Positions 1 to 6,855 of a DNA stretch of 6,855 nucleotides are shown piece after piece. This DNA comes from Gammaproteobacteria bacterium. Lineage in GTDB: Bacteria; Pseudomonadota; Gammaproteobacteria; Ga0077536. The notes under the pieces are model-generated. The model searched no databases, was not told the origin of the DNA, and saw only the letters and a program-made list of their open reading frames with translations. The stretch spans positions 1 to 6,855 of the forward strand of contig DPMX01000101.1 in NCBI GenBank assembly GCA_003540955.1. Direction: 5' to 3'. Made by a program: the position numbers and the translations under genes. Each line of letters opens with the position of its first letter. Positions within the stretch are counted from its first letter, which is position 1.

Positions 1-1458
1 CGCCGTACGCGATTGAAAATTACAGGCAAAGTTCGCAAGAAAAATACCGGAACGACCATACATTTCTGGCCAGATCCAAAATATTTTGACTCAGTTAAAT
101 TTTCGTTGTCGAAACTGCGTCATGTTCTGCGGGCTAAAGCGGTTTTGTCTCCAGGTTTGCGAGTGAGTCTTTATGATGAAGGCACAAACTCTAAAGACGA
201 GTGGCGCTACGAGGCTGGCCTGGAGGGTTATCTCAGTGACTCTATGCCAGGTGCGGAATTGCTACCAACAGTGCCATTCCAGGGAGATATTGCGGTTAAA
301 CAGGAAATGGTGACCTGGGCTTTGCAGTGGCGAGTAGATGAGGGTGATTTGGTAACAGAGAGTTACGTCAATTTGGTACCGACTCTACAAGGCGGGACGC
401 ATGTTAGCGGCTTGCGCCAAGGCTTACTTGAGGCGGTGCGCGAATTCTGTGAGATAAGGAATTTACTACCACGTGGAGTGAAGCTCACTGCTGATGACGT
501 TATCGAGCGTTGCGCGTTTATCCTTTCGGTGAAATTGTCAGATGCACAGTTTTCGGGACAAACTAAGGAGCGATTATCTTCGCGCTCCAGCTCAACGTTT
601 GTCACTGGGGTAGTGCGCGACGCCTTTAGCCTTTGGTTGCATCAACACGCGGAGACCGGCAATCGTATCGCCGAGATTGTTGTGCAACGAGCACAATCCC
701 GGATCAAAGCAAGTAAATCGGTTGTACGGAAGAAACTTGGGGGCCTTGGCCCTTCTCTTCCTGGTAAGCTCGCGGATTGCACATCACAGGATCTTGACGA
801 AACGGAGCTGTTTTTGGTTGAGGGTGACTCGGCTGGAGGTTCAGCGAAACAAGCTCGGAATAAAGATTATCAGGCTATATTGCCGCTTCGGGGAAAGATA
901 TTAAATACTTGGGAAATTGAATCTAATCAAGTCCTTGCATCACAAGAGGTGCACGACATCTCGGTCGCACTTGGCGTCGATCCAGGCGCGTCTAATATTT
1001 CTCGCCTTCGTTACGGTAAGCTGTGTATTCTTGCAGACGCCGATTCCGATGGAGCACATATCGCGACACTGATATGTGCTTTGTTTCTCCGGCACTTTCG
1101 CCCGATTGTAGAAGCTGGGCATGTTTATGTCGCCATGCCGCCTCTATATCGCTTAGATGTTGGAAAACTAGTGTTCTATGCGTTGGATGAAGATGAGAAG
1201 TCAGGAATCATCAATCGCATCGCCGCGGAAAAAATAAAAGGCAAAATAAACGTTCAACGATTCAAGGGACTAGGTGAAATGAACCCGCTACAACTTCGCG
1301 AAACTTCGATGTCACCGGAAACGCGCCGACTGGTTCAGTTGACAATTGATGACACTGGAGCGACTGAAAAATTGATGGACATGCTATTGGCAAAAAAACG
1401 TTCTCCTGACCGCCGAGCATGGCTAGAAAGTAAAGGGAATCTAAATTCGCTGAGTTGA
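1..1458 (+). CDS. parE: DNA topoisomerase IV subunit B (ParE), 5' end cut off by window
   Basis: ATPase subunit of topoisomerase IV, which with ParC unlinks replicated chromosomes in the cytoplasm. The frame is open from base 1 and 485 residues are visible; the TTG at 13 is internal, not the start. Against the usual length of about 630, roughly 145-150 N-terminal residues (most of the GHKL ATP-binding domain) are missing. Visible in order: the end of the ATPase domain (NTGTTIHFWPD, from about base 31), the transducer domain with the QTK loop (559-567) whose Gln and Lys contact ATP, the TOPRIM domain with the EGDSAGG glutamate motif (820-840) and the DADSDG metal-binding motif (1036-1053), then the C-terminal QRFKGLGEMNP motif (from about 1252) and a LLAKKRSPDRRAWLE tail. 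The large TOPRIM insertion of gammaproteobacterial GyrB is absent, and the sequence follows E. coli ParE closely, so ParE rather than GyrB is secure. It stops 19 bases before parC. Confidence 0.97.
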   Translation, partial: RRTRLKITGKVRKKNTGTTIHFWPDPKYFDSVKFSLSKLRHVLRAKAVLSPGLRVSLYDEGTNSKDEWRYEAGLEGYLSDSMPGAELLPTVPFQGDIAVKQEMVTWALQWRVDEGDLVTESYVNLVPTLQGGTHVSGLRQGLLEAVREFCEIRNLLPRGVKLTADDVIERCAFILSVKLSDAQFSGQTKERLSSRSSSTFVTGVVRDAFSLWLHQHAETGNRIAEIVVQRAQSRIKASKSVVRKKLGGLGPSLPGKLADCTSQDLDETELFLVEGDSAGGSAKQARNKDYQAILPLRGKILNTWEIESNQVLASQEVHDISVALGVDPGASNISRLRYGKLCILADADSDGAHIATLICALFLRHFRPIVEAGHVYVAMPPLYRLDVGKLVFYALDEDEKSGIINRIAAEKIKGKINVQRFKGLGEMNPLQLRETSMSPETRRLVQLTIDDTGATEKLMDMLLAKKRSPDRRAWLESKGNLNSLS

Positions 1459-1460
1459 TC

Positions 1461-1466
1461 GGGGGT
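1461..1466 (+). promoter_or_regulatory. weak Shine-Dalgarno for parC
   Basis: GGGGGT lies 11 bases before the parC ATG, straight after the parE stop codon. It is a poor match to AGGAGG and the spacing is slightly long, so parC translation may depend partly on ribosomes finishing parE. That would suit a 1:1 ParE:ParC complex. The coupling is inference. Confidence 0.4.
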
Positions 1467-1477
1467 TCTTAAACACG

Positions 1478-3712
1478 ATGAGCGACGTATTAGATATAGA
1501 ACGCCGACCACTTGGCGAATTCACCGAGCAGGCTTATCTCGATTACTCGATGTACGTTATTCTAGATCGAGCGCTCCCCCATATTGGCGATGGCTTAAAG
1601 CCCGTGCAGCGACGGATCGTCTATGCAATGTCGGAGCTTGGTTTAAATGCTACATCGAAATTTAAAAAATCGGCTCGCACGGTAGGTGATGTGCTGGGTA
1701 AATTTCACCCGCATGGTGATTCGGCATGCTATGAGGCAATGGTTTTGATGGCTCAGGCATTCAGTTACCGTTATCCGCTTATCAATGGCCAGGGAAACTG
1801 GGGATCTAACGACGATCCAAAATCATTTGCGGCAATGCGTTATACCGAGGCTAAGCTAACGGCGTATTCTGAGATTCTGCTTAGCGAGTTAGATCAGGGT
1901 ACAACAGAATGGGCGCCCAATTTTGACGGAACTATAGATGAACCCTTGTTGTTACCCTCGCGCTTACCAAACTTACTTCTGAATGGGACGACTGGTATCG
2001 CGGTCGGGATGGCCACTGACATCCCTCCACACAACCTTGGCGAGGTTGCGACTGCTTGTGTCCATCTATTGGAAAAGCCGAAGGCTACAGTAGCAGACTT
2101 GTGCGCTTTTATTCATGGTCCAGATTACCCTACTAGCGCAGAAATAATTACGCCCCAAGCCGAGATTCGAAAAGCCTATGAGACCGGGCACGGTTCAATA
2201 AAAATGCGTGCCGGCTATGAAATAGAGAAAGGCGTGGTTGCGATTAACGCGTTGCCATACCAGACCTCCGGTAGCAAAATCATCGAACAGATTGCGCACC
2301 AAATGCAAGCGAAGAAATTGCCGATGCTGGACGATATCCGAGATGAGTCTGACCATGAAACTCCAACGCGGATAGTACTCGTGCCCAGATCTAACCGGGT
2401 CGACGTTGCGCAGTTGATGCAACATCTATTTGCAACGACCGATCTCGAACGTAATTATCGGCTCAATTTCAATGTCATTGGGACCGATGGGTTACCTTCG
2501 GTGAAAAATTTACGGACATTACTGAAAGAGTGGCTTGATTTTCGGATCGAAACAGTTCGTCGACGTCTGCAATTTAGACTAGACCAAGTTATTGACCGGT
2601 TACATATTCTTGACGGGTATCTGATTGCGTTCCTTAACGTCGATGAGGTGGTCAAGATCATCCGAAGTAAAGATAGACCTAAGGCGGCTTTAATTAGACG
2701 ATTCAAAATAACCAGCACTCAAGCAGATGCAATATTGGATCTTCGCTTACGGCACCTTGCGCGACTTGAAGAGGAGCGCATCCGTGGCGAACAAAGTGAT
2801 TTAGATGTAGAACGTAAGCGGCTCAAACTAATTTTAGGATCTAAACGGAGGTTGAGAACGCTTGTACGAGATGAGATTAAGGCTGACGCTAACAAATATG
2901 ACGACGATCGCCGCTCACCGCTCGTGCAGCGCGAAGCGGCGCACGCAATTGCGGAGGCAGACCTCCTCCCATCCGAACCCATAACGATCGTCCTATCGGA
3001 GAAGGGTTGGGTGCGTTCTGCCAAGGGTCATGAAATAGAACCACGTGAATTAGCGTTTCGAACAGGTGACGCATACCAGGATGCTGCGCATGGACGTACG
3101 AATCAGGTGGCAGTCTTTTTAGATGTCAGCGGTCGGTGCTATTCGATCCCGGCTCATTCCTTTCCTTCGGCAAGGAGCATGGGTGAACCCTTAGCGGGGC
3201 GACTGTCACCGCCAGATGGGACAAATTTTGTTGGTGTGATATCAGGAGATCCGGAGGCTGGTATATTGCTCGCATCCGATTCGGGCTACGGTTTCATAGC
3301 GCCGGTTGGCGATTTATATTCGAAAAGCAAGACAGGTAAGGCGGTCCTCTCGGTACGAGGGGTGGCCCGCGCAATTGTGCCGGTAGAGATAAATGATCCT
3401 GAAGAGGATGAGATCGCGTGTCTTACGAACACGGGATATTTGGTTATTTTTGCTGCGGCCGAACTTCCAATATTGGGGCGTGGCAAAGGCTTAAAGATGA
3501 TACAAATTCCAGCGTCGAAACTAAAAAACCGCGAAGAGTTTATGCTTAGCATGGCGGTAATTCCAGCTGGAGGAGTGCTTAGAATTATCGCCGGTAGCCG
3601 TCATGTCAATCTGAAGGAGAAAGATTTTATACGTTATCGCTCTGAGCGTGCTCGACGCGGATTAAAACTACCTCGTGGATTTCAGCGAGTGGATAGGATG
3701 GAGAGTATCTAA
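1478..3712 (+). CDS. parC: DNA topoisomerase IV subunit A (ParC)
   Basis: DNA-cleaving and rejoining subunit of topoisomerase IV, partner of the ParE encoded just upstream. It has 744 residues, close to the 752 of E. coli ParC, and is complete. The ATG at 1478 is chosen because MSDVLDIERRPLGEFTE lines up with the E. coli N-terminus. The winged-helix/tower core carries KFKKSARTVGDVLGKFHPHGD (about residues 61-81), the catalytic Arg121-Tyr122 pair in AAMRYTE, and GIAVGMATDIPPHN (from about 173), which holds the likely DNA-bending isoleucine. A long helical coiled-coil/gate region follows (about 350-480). The C-terminal part is the beta-pinwheel; it has GEPLAGRL where GyrA would have its QRRGGKG box, which supports ParC over GyrA. 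Quinolone-target positions equivalent to E. coli Ser80 and Glu84 are Ser82 and Glu86, the unmutated residues. Probably cotranscribed and translated in step with parE. Confidence 0.98.
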   Translation: MSDVLDIERRPLGEFTEQAYLDYSMYVILDRALPHIGDGLKPVQRRIVYAMSELGLNATSKFKKSARTVGDVLGKFHPHGDSACYEAMVLMAQAFSYRYPLINGQGNWGSNDDPKSFAAMRYTEAKLTAYSEILLSELDQGTTEWAPNFDGTIDEPLLLPSRLPNLLLNGTTGIAVGMATDIPPHNLGEVATACVHLLEKPKATVADLCAFIHGPDYPTSAEIITPQAEIRKAYETGHGSIKMRAGYEIEKGVVAINALPYQTSGSKIIEQIAHQMQAKKLPMLDDIRDESDHETPTRIVLVPRSNRVDVAQLMQHLFATTDLERNYRLNFNVIGTDGLPSVKNLRTLLKEWLDFRIETVRRRLQFRLDQVIDRLHILDGYLIAFLNVDEVVKIIRSKDRPKAALIRRFKITSTQADAILDLRLRHLARLEEERIRGEQSDLDVERKRLKLILGSKRRLRTLVRDEIKADANKYDDDRRSPLVQREAAHAIAEADLLPSEPITIVLSEKGWVRSAKGHEIEPRELAFRTGDAYQDAAHGRTNQVAVFLDVSGRCYSIPAHSFPSARSMGEPLAGRLSPPDGTNFVGVISGDPEAGILLASDSGYGFIAPVGDLYSKSKTGKAVLSVRGVARAIVPVEINDPEEDEIACLTNTGYLVIFAAAELPILGRGKGLKMIQIPASKLKNREEFMLSMAVIPAGGVLRIIAGSRHVNLKEKDFIRYRSERARRGLKLPRGFQRVDRMESI

Positions 3713-3820
3713 ACTTTTCTCTTGAGGTTTCCGGAATACCGACAAACATGATCTGTTCTGCTTCTACAATCGGAGCTCTTCTTTGTGCATCTAATTTTCA
3801 GGATTAGTACGAGGATTGTT
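3713..3820 (+). other. parC to dehydrogenase spacer, possible promoter
   Basis: This 108-base gap has no gene. No GC-rich hairpin followed by a T run is visible, so termination after parC is not evident and read-through is possible. A TACAAT at 3765-3770 resembles a -10 box, but the nearest -35-like sequence (CCGACA, 3739-3744) sits 20 bases away, which is too far for a confident sigma-70 promoter. A short AT-rich inverted repeat, CTAAT/ATTAG (3791-3807, 7-base loop), lies just before the ribosome binding site; its role, if any, is unknown. Confidence 0.3.
3811..3814 (+). promoter_or_regulatory. Shine-Dalgarno that fixes the dehydrogenase start
   Basis: GAGG is placed 6 bases before the ATG at 3821, which begins a textbook signal peptide. 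This site decides the start: the same frame is open further upstream to a GTG at 3785, but that start would put 12 extra residues ahead of the signal peptide and has no comparable ribosome binding site. Confidence 0.7.
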
Positions 3821-5707
3821 ATGCGATTTTCACAAATTATCATTTCCCGACTTGGTGCGATAGCGCTGCTGCTGTCGATTGTTGCAAGCGTTAGCGCCGC
3901 TGCACCCCGCGATGGCGCAACGTTATATAGCACTGAATGTGCCAGTTGTCACGACAGCGCCGCCGCTCGTACTCCGACGCGCGCTACACTGGCAGATATG
4001 CCGACTGCAACCATCATTCGTTCACTAGAGACTGGAGTGATGCGCGTCGTTGGCAATTTTAGATTGAACGGACCCGAGCGGGTGGCTGTAGCTGAGTATA
4101 TAACTGGTTCGCCATTCGACCCTAATTGGAACACATCTCAGATGCTGGAATGTCGCGCCACAAATTGGCCCTCAAAGGATTTATTTGAAGCACCCCATTG
4201 GAACGGCTGGGGAAACGGGAACCATAATAAACGTTATCAAGGTAAAGGGCAGGCGAAGCTCACAAAATATGAAGTAACAAGACTTGGACTGAAGTGGGCG
4301 TTCGCATTTCCTGGGGAAACGATCGCGGAGTCGCAACCAACAGTTGTCGATGGGCGACTGTTTGTGGGCTCTCGGAGTGGCAGCGTTTATGCCTTGGATG
4401 CAAAAACGGCATGCCTTCACTGGCAATTTCAAGCAGATGCCCCGGTCAAAAATTCAATCGTTATTGGCACAGTGAATATTGATGACACGTCAAGAACGGT
4501 TGCATTTTTTGGCGATCTCGCAGGTACTGCATATGCGATTGATGCTAGGACCGGCAAAGTGATATGGCAACGGACCGTTGACGACTTTCCCGCATCACGA
4601 CTCATGGGTAGCTTTATTTTAGTCGGTGATCAGTTGTTTGTGCCAATTACCGCTACGGAATCGACGTTGGTTGCGGCGTCGGATGCTGTTTGTTGTGTAT
4701 TTCGAGGTAGTGTGGTGTCGCTGAATCCGGCCACGGGCGCCGAGCAGTGGCGTCGCTATACAATTGCAGAGACGCCAATTAAGACTGGCGAAAATTCATT
4801 GGGCAATCCTACTTTTGGACCGTCTGGTGCAACAATTTGGTCAGCGCCAACGTACGATCCAGTCCTCGACAGGATATATGTAGGTACCGGAGAGAACGCA
4901 TCAAATCCAGCGACGAAAACTAGCGACGCTATCCTCGCTATCGACGCCAAAACCTCAGATATAAAATGGACGTATCAAGGGCTGGCCGGCGATGCTTGGA
5001 ATATGTCTTGCGGCACATCGGATAGAACGAATTGTCCGGAAGCGCCTGCAGGACTGGATTACGACATGGGCAGTTCACCAAGTTTGACCACTATGATTAA
5101 CGGTAAGCGCATACTAATTGCCGCGCAAAAGTCTGGCGTGGTGCATGCGCTCGATCCGGATAACGGCGGTAAGCTACTGTGGCGACGTAAGGTGGCAGAG
5201 GGCGGTATCCTCGGCGGCATCGAGTGGGGTCCTGCAAATGATGGGCATCGGCTTTATGTCGCGCTCGGTGATATGCGCTGGAATACCCCGGATCTACTAG
5301 ATCCCAAACTAGCGTTAGACGCAAACGTTGGAGGCGGTGTGGTTGCACTCGATTTGAATGACGGTTCAATTATATGGGAGGCTCCGCCGATAGAGTGTGG
5401 AGAGCGCACCCAGTGTAGTCCGGCACAAACTGCAGCGGTAACTGCGATTCCCGAGGTTGTCTTCGCTGGTGGCATGAGTGGACACCTGCGTGCATTTGAT
5501 GCCGAAAATGGTAAGGTCATATGGACTTACGATACGGTCCGCGAATTCGAAGCGGTCAACGGCGCAAAAGGTCGTGGAGGCGCCTTAGACGCCTCGGGTC
5601 CGGTTGTGGTAGACGGCTGGGTTTATGTTGTGTCAGGTTATAGTAAATGGGGTGGACTTCCCGGCAATGTGCTACTTGGTTTTACTCCCATCGCTGAGGC
5701 TGAGTGA
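3821..5707 (+). CDS. periplasmic PQQ-dependent quinohemoprotein dehydrogenase, polyvinyl-alcohol-dehydrogenase-like
   Basis: Predicted periplasmic alcohol-oxidising enzyme of 628 residues that would pass electrons from PQQ to its own heme c and on to the respiratory chain. Residues 1-26 form a Sec signal peptide: basic start, hydrophobic core LGAIALLLSIVASV, likely cleavage after Ala26 (VSA). Residues about 30-105 are a small cytochrome c domain with heme motif CASCH (Cys40, Cys43, His44); Met74 is the likeliest axial ligand, Met60 the alternative. From about residue 150 to the end is a beta-propeller with at least seven repeats of the type GSVYALDAKT...W (first near 187, last near 554). Adjacent Cys291-Cys292 may form the vicinal disulfide known in several quinoprotein dehydrogenases; other close pairs are Cys397/Cys405 and Cys526/Cys532. 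The order heme-then-propeller, with IAAQKSGVVHALDPDNGG and GGILGGIEWG, fits the polyvinyl alcohol dehydrogenase family (EC 1.1.2.6). Many members have no proven substrate, so PVA itself is only a guess. No PQQ synthesis gene or PVA-hydrolase partner is in view. Confidence 0.85.
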   Translation: MRFSQIIISRLGAIALLLSIVASVSAAAPRDGATLYSTECASCHDSAAARTPTRATLADMPTATIIRSLETGVMRVVGNFRLNGPERVAVAEYITGSPFDPNWNTSQMLECRATNWPSKDLFEAPHWNGWGNGNHNKRYQGKGQAKLTKYEVTRLGLKWAFAFPGETIAESQPTVVDGRLFVGSRSGSVYALDAKTACLHWQFQADAPVKNSIVIGTVNIDDTSRTVAFFGDLAGTAYAIDARTGKVIWQRTVDDFPASRLMGSFILVGDQLFVPITATESTLVAASDAVCCVFRGSVVSLNPATGAEQWRRYTIAETPIKTGENSLGNPTFGPSGATIWSAPTYDPVLDRIYVGTGENASNPATKTSDAILAIDAKTSDIKWTYQGLAGDAWNMSCGTSDRTNCPEAPAGLDYDMGSSPSLTTMINGKRILIAAQKSGVVHALDPDNGGKLLWRRKVAEGGILGGIEWGPANDGHRLYVALGDMRWNTPDLLDPKLALDANVGGGVVALDLNDGSIIWEAPPIECGERTQCSPAQTAAVTAIPEVVFAGGMSGHLRAFDAENGKVIWTYDTVREFEAVNGAKGRGGALDASGPVVVDGWVYVVSGYSKWGGLPGNVLLGFTPIAEAE

Positions 5708-5910
5708 CTTCTAGTGAAAGTTTCATAGAGCATAAAGGGTTTGGCGCGAGAATTTGTCGGGAGGCTTCCACCATTTTGAAGTAAATCGGTGAAGTGAGAG
5801 ATAGGAGGGTCTCGATATTGTTACGACGCGAGGTGGCCTGGTTTTGGTGCGCTCGATTTCTATAATGTCAAGCACATTGTGCCGGATCATTAAGTTCTCA
5901 TGCTATTGCC
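5708..5910. other. convergent intergenic region, no gene seen
   Basis: These 203 bases separate two genes that end toward each other. Plus-strand frames close early or lack a supported start, and no tRNA or other RNA gene is recognisable. Only weak secondary structure is visible: GCAC-ATT-GTGC (5872-5882), which could be a minimal hairpin after the leftward gene, and an AT-rich stem, ACCATTT/AAAT(C)GGT (5770-5790, one bulge). Neither is followed by a T run on the relevant strand, so I do not call an intrinsic terminator; Rho-dependent ends are possible. Confidence 0.5.
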
Positions 5911-6855
5911 CTATTCACGACGTCGCATGTCCTTCAATAGCCCACCAACGCCCATTTTAGCGATGTCTTTACCGTCGACCGACAGACCCGCGAATAAACG
6001 CTGCAGAACCCAATCGAATCCGTTAAATTTTGGTGATCGTGCGCAACCGGGTAGACCTACCGCGTTGACTTTATCGATGGATCCGAGCAATAACATGTTG
6101 CCGGGCTCAACTGGCATTCCAAAATAGGTAACTTTGCCGCCAGCTTCCAGGATAGCAGATGGGATGACATCACCGCGATCAACAATTGCAGATGCGCCAA
6201 ATAGCAGGATTAGTCTACAGCCGCGAGCAAGGTGAGACCTGATCGCCTCCGAAACCGCTTGAGATTCATGTCGACACACTATAATTTTGTCGATGCTGCC
6301 GCCCACTTGAGTCAATCGATTCTCAAGTACACGGATTGCTTTTTCTTTGCCTTTAAATGGGACCGTCGGCAGCTCGGAAAAAATTACACCAACTTTTTGG
6401 GGTCGGAACGCCTGCACCGACAGCACAAATTGTTTCTCATTAGCGAGTGATAAGACACGGTCAAGTTGGTCGGAGGGTACTGCAAAAGGAATGATTTTCA
6501 CCGTCGCGATCAGTTGCCCAGCATTTACCAGCTCGTAAGGTCGAACCGTCGCGATGGTCATCGACTCATGTGAGCTATTTATCTGATTAATGCTCTCGGC
6601 GTCAATTACGCATAGCCCATCACATTTCGCAAAAATGTTGACTCTTCCAGTGGATGCTTCCTCGACCCGGAGGCTGTTGCATTGCAGCGCCTGTCCGATG
6701 CGGCTCGCAGCTATATTCTCCGGAACATCATTTTCATCTAATTGTGCCGCAACGACTGATTTAAATCCTGCAGCACGAAGTCGATCAGTATCACTTGCCG
6801 TGAGGACTCGCCCTTTAGGAATTCGGCCATCACTGAGGTGGACTGAGTGCGCGAG
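5911..6855 (-). CDS. molybdopterin-binding domain protein (MoCF_biosynth type), N-terminus beyond window
   Basis: Cytoplasmic protein likely involved in molybdenum cofactor handling. The frame is open from the right edge to the TAG at 5911-5913, giving 314 visible residues; the ATG at 6561 is internal (visible residue 99), since family-like sequence continues upstream of it. The first visible residues, LAHSV, match a segment normally about 12-17 residues from the start, so the real start lies just outside. The N-terminal part (to about 140) has the family's PKGRVLTASDTDRLRAAG and GQLIATVKIIPFAVP segments. The C-terminal part is the MoaB/MogA/MoeA-like pterin-binding fold: GASAIVDRGD (visible residues 220-229), GMPVEPGN (246-253) and GLPGCARS (267-274), then FDWVLQRLFAG and GMGVGGLL. 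In many relatives this domain is fused to a MobA/MocA-like nucleotidyltransferase; here the protein stops after the pterin-binding domain. Upstream genes, possibly for a molybdenum hydroxylase or its maturation, are outside the window. The exact reaction is unknown to me. Confidence 0.85.
   Translation of the reverse strand, partial: LAHSVHLSDGRIPKGRVLTASDTDRLRAAGFKSVVAAQLDENDVPENIAASRIGQALQCNSLRVEEASTGRVNIFAKCDGLCVIDAESINQINSSHESMTIATVRPYELVNAGQLIATVKIIPFAVPSDQLDRVLSLANEKQFVLSVQAFRPQKVGVIFSELPTVPFKGKEKAIRVLENRLTQVGGSIDKIIVCRHESQAVSEAIRSHLARGCRLILLFGASAIVDRGDVIPSAILEAGGKVTYFGMPVEPGNMLLLGSIDKVNAVGLPGCARSPKFNGFDWVLQRLFAGLSVDGKDIAKMGVGGLLKDMRRRE

Noticed and set aside
13..15. TTG as the start of the first gene
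   Set aside because: The frame is open to base 1 and the protein lacks most of the ParE ATPase domain, so this TTG is an internal leucine codon.
2719..3024. Minus-strand open frame of 101 residues inside parC
   Set aside because: Lies wholly opposite a conserved parC segment; Ser/Arg-rich composition typical of a reverse-strand shadow.
3739..3770. CCGACA/TACAAT as a sigma-70 promoter
   Set aside because: The 20-base spacing and only 4 of 6 -35 matches are too weak for a separate promoter call.
3785..3787. GTG as start of the dehydrogenase
   Set aside because: It adds 12 residues before a standard signal peptide and lacks a good ribosome binding site; the ATG at 3821 has GAGG at a suitable distance.
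5254..5520. Minus-strand open frame of 88 residues inside the dehydrogenase gene
   Set aside because: Opposite conserved propeller sequence, with no recognisable domain or ribosome binding site.
5715..5725. TGAAAGTTTCA palindrome just after the dehydrogenase stop
   Set aside because: Five-base arms around a single base cannot form a stable hairpin, and there is no second copy to suggest an operator.
5872..5882. GCACATTGTGC as an intrinsic terminator
   Set aside because: Only a 4-5 bp stem and no T run on either strand after it.
5900..6127. Plus-strand open frame of 75 residues overlapping the leftward gene
   Set aside because: Runs antisense to the conserved end of the molybdopterin-binding domain, with no homology I recognise.
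6559..6561. ATG as start of the leftward gene
   Set aside because: The frame continues open to the right edge and encodes about 98 further residues that fit the family's N-terminal region.

Overview
The window looks like chromosomal DNA from a Gram-negative proteobacterium with intermediate GC content (high 40s percent, judged by eye). The first two genes, parE and parC, read like gammaproteobacterial topoisomerase IV along almost their whole length, so a gammaproteobacterium is the best guess. The other two genes, a periplasmic quinohemoprotein dehydrogenase and a molybdopterin-binding-domain protein, belong to families I associate mostly with aerobic Alphaproteobacteria and environmental Proteobacteria. 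An environmental, respiring lineage fits better than an enteric one. This placement is inference from remembered family sequences, not from a search.

Layout from left to right: (1) positions 1-1458, +, the 3' three quarters of parE (topoisomerase IV subunit B), cut by the left edge. (2) Positions 1478-3712, +, complete parC (subunit A), 19 bases after parE and almost certainly in the same operon. (3) Positions 3713-3820, a 108-base spacer with a clear ribosome binding site at its end. (4) Positions 3821-5707, +, a 628-residue exported protein: signal peptide, one c-type heme motif (CASCH), then a PQQ-type beta-propeller resembling polyvinyl alcohol dehydrogenase. (5) Positions 5708-5910, a 203-base convergent intergenic region without a convincing gene or strong terminator. 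(6) Positions 5911-6855, -, a molybdopterin-binding-domain protein whose reading frame stays open to the right edge; only about the first dozen or so residues are missing.

ParE and ParC together form the A2B2 topoisomerase IV that decatenates daughter chromosomes. The dehydrogenase would oxidise an alcohol or similar substrate in the periplasm and pass electrons through its own heme to the respiratory chain. The molybdopterin-binding protein faces the other way and is probably the last gene of a leftward operon, perhaps one serving a molybdenum hydroxylase, most of which lies outside the window. The two right-hand genes have no visible functional link to parEC. I found no RNA gene, CRISPR array, insertion sequence, phage gene or frameshifted gene. 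Nothing in the window amounts to an undescribed system; the most open question is the substrate of the PQQ/heme dehydrogenase.
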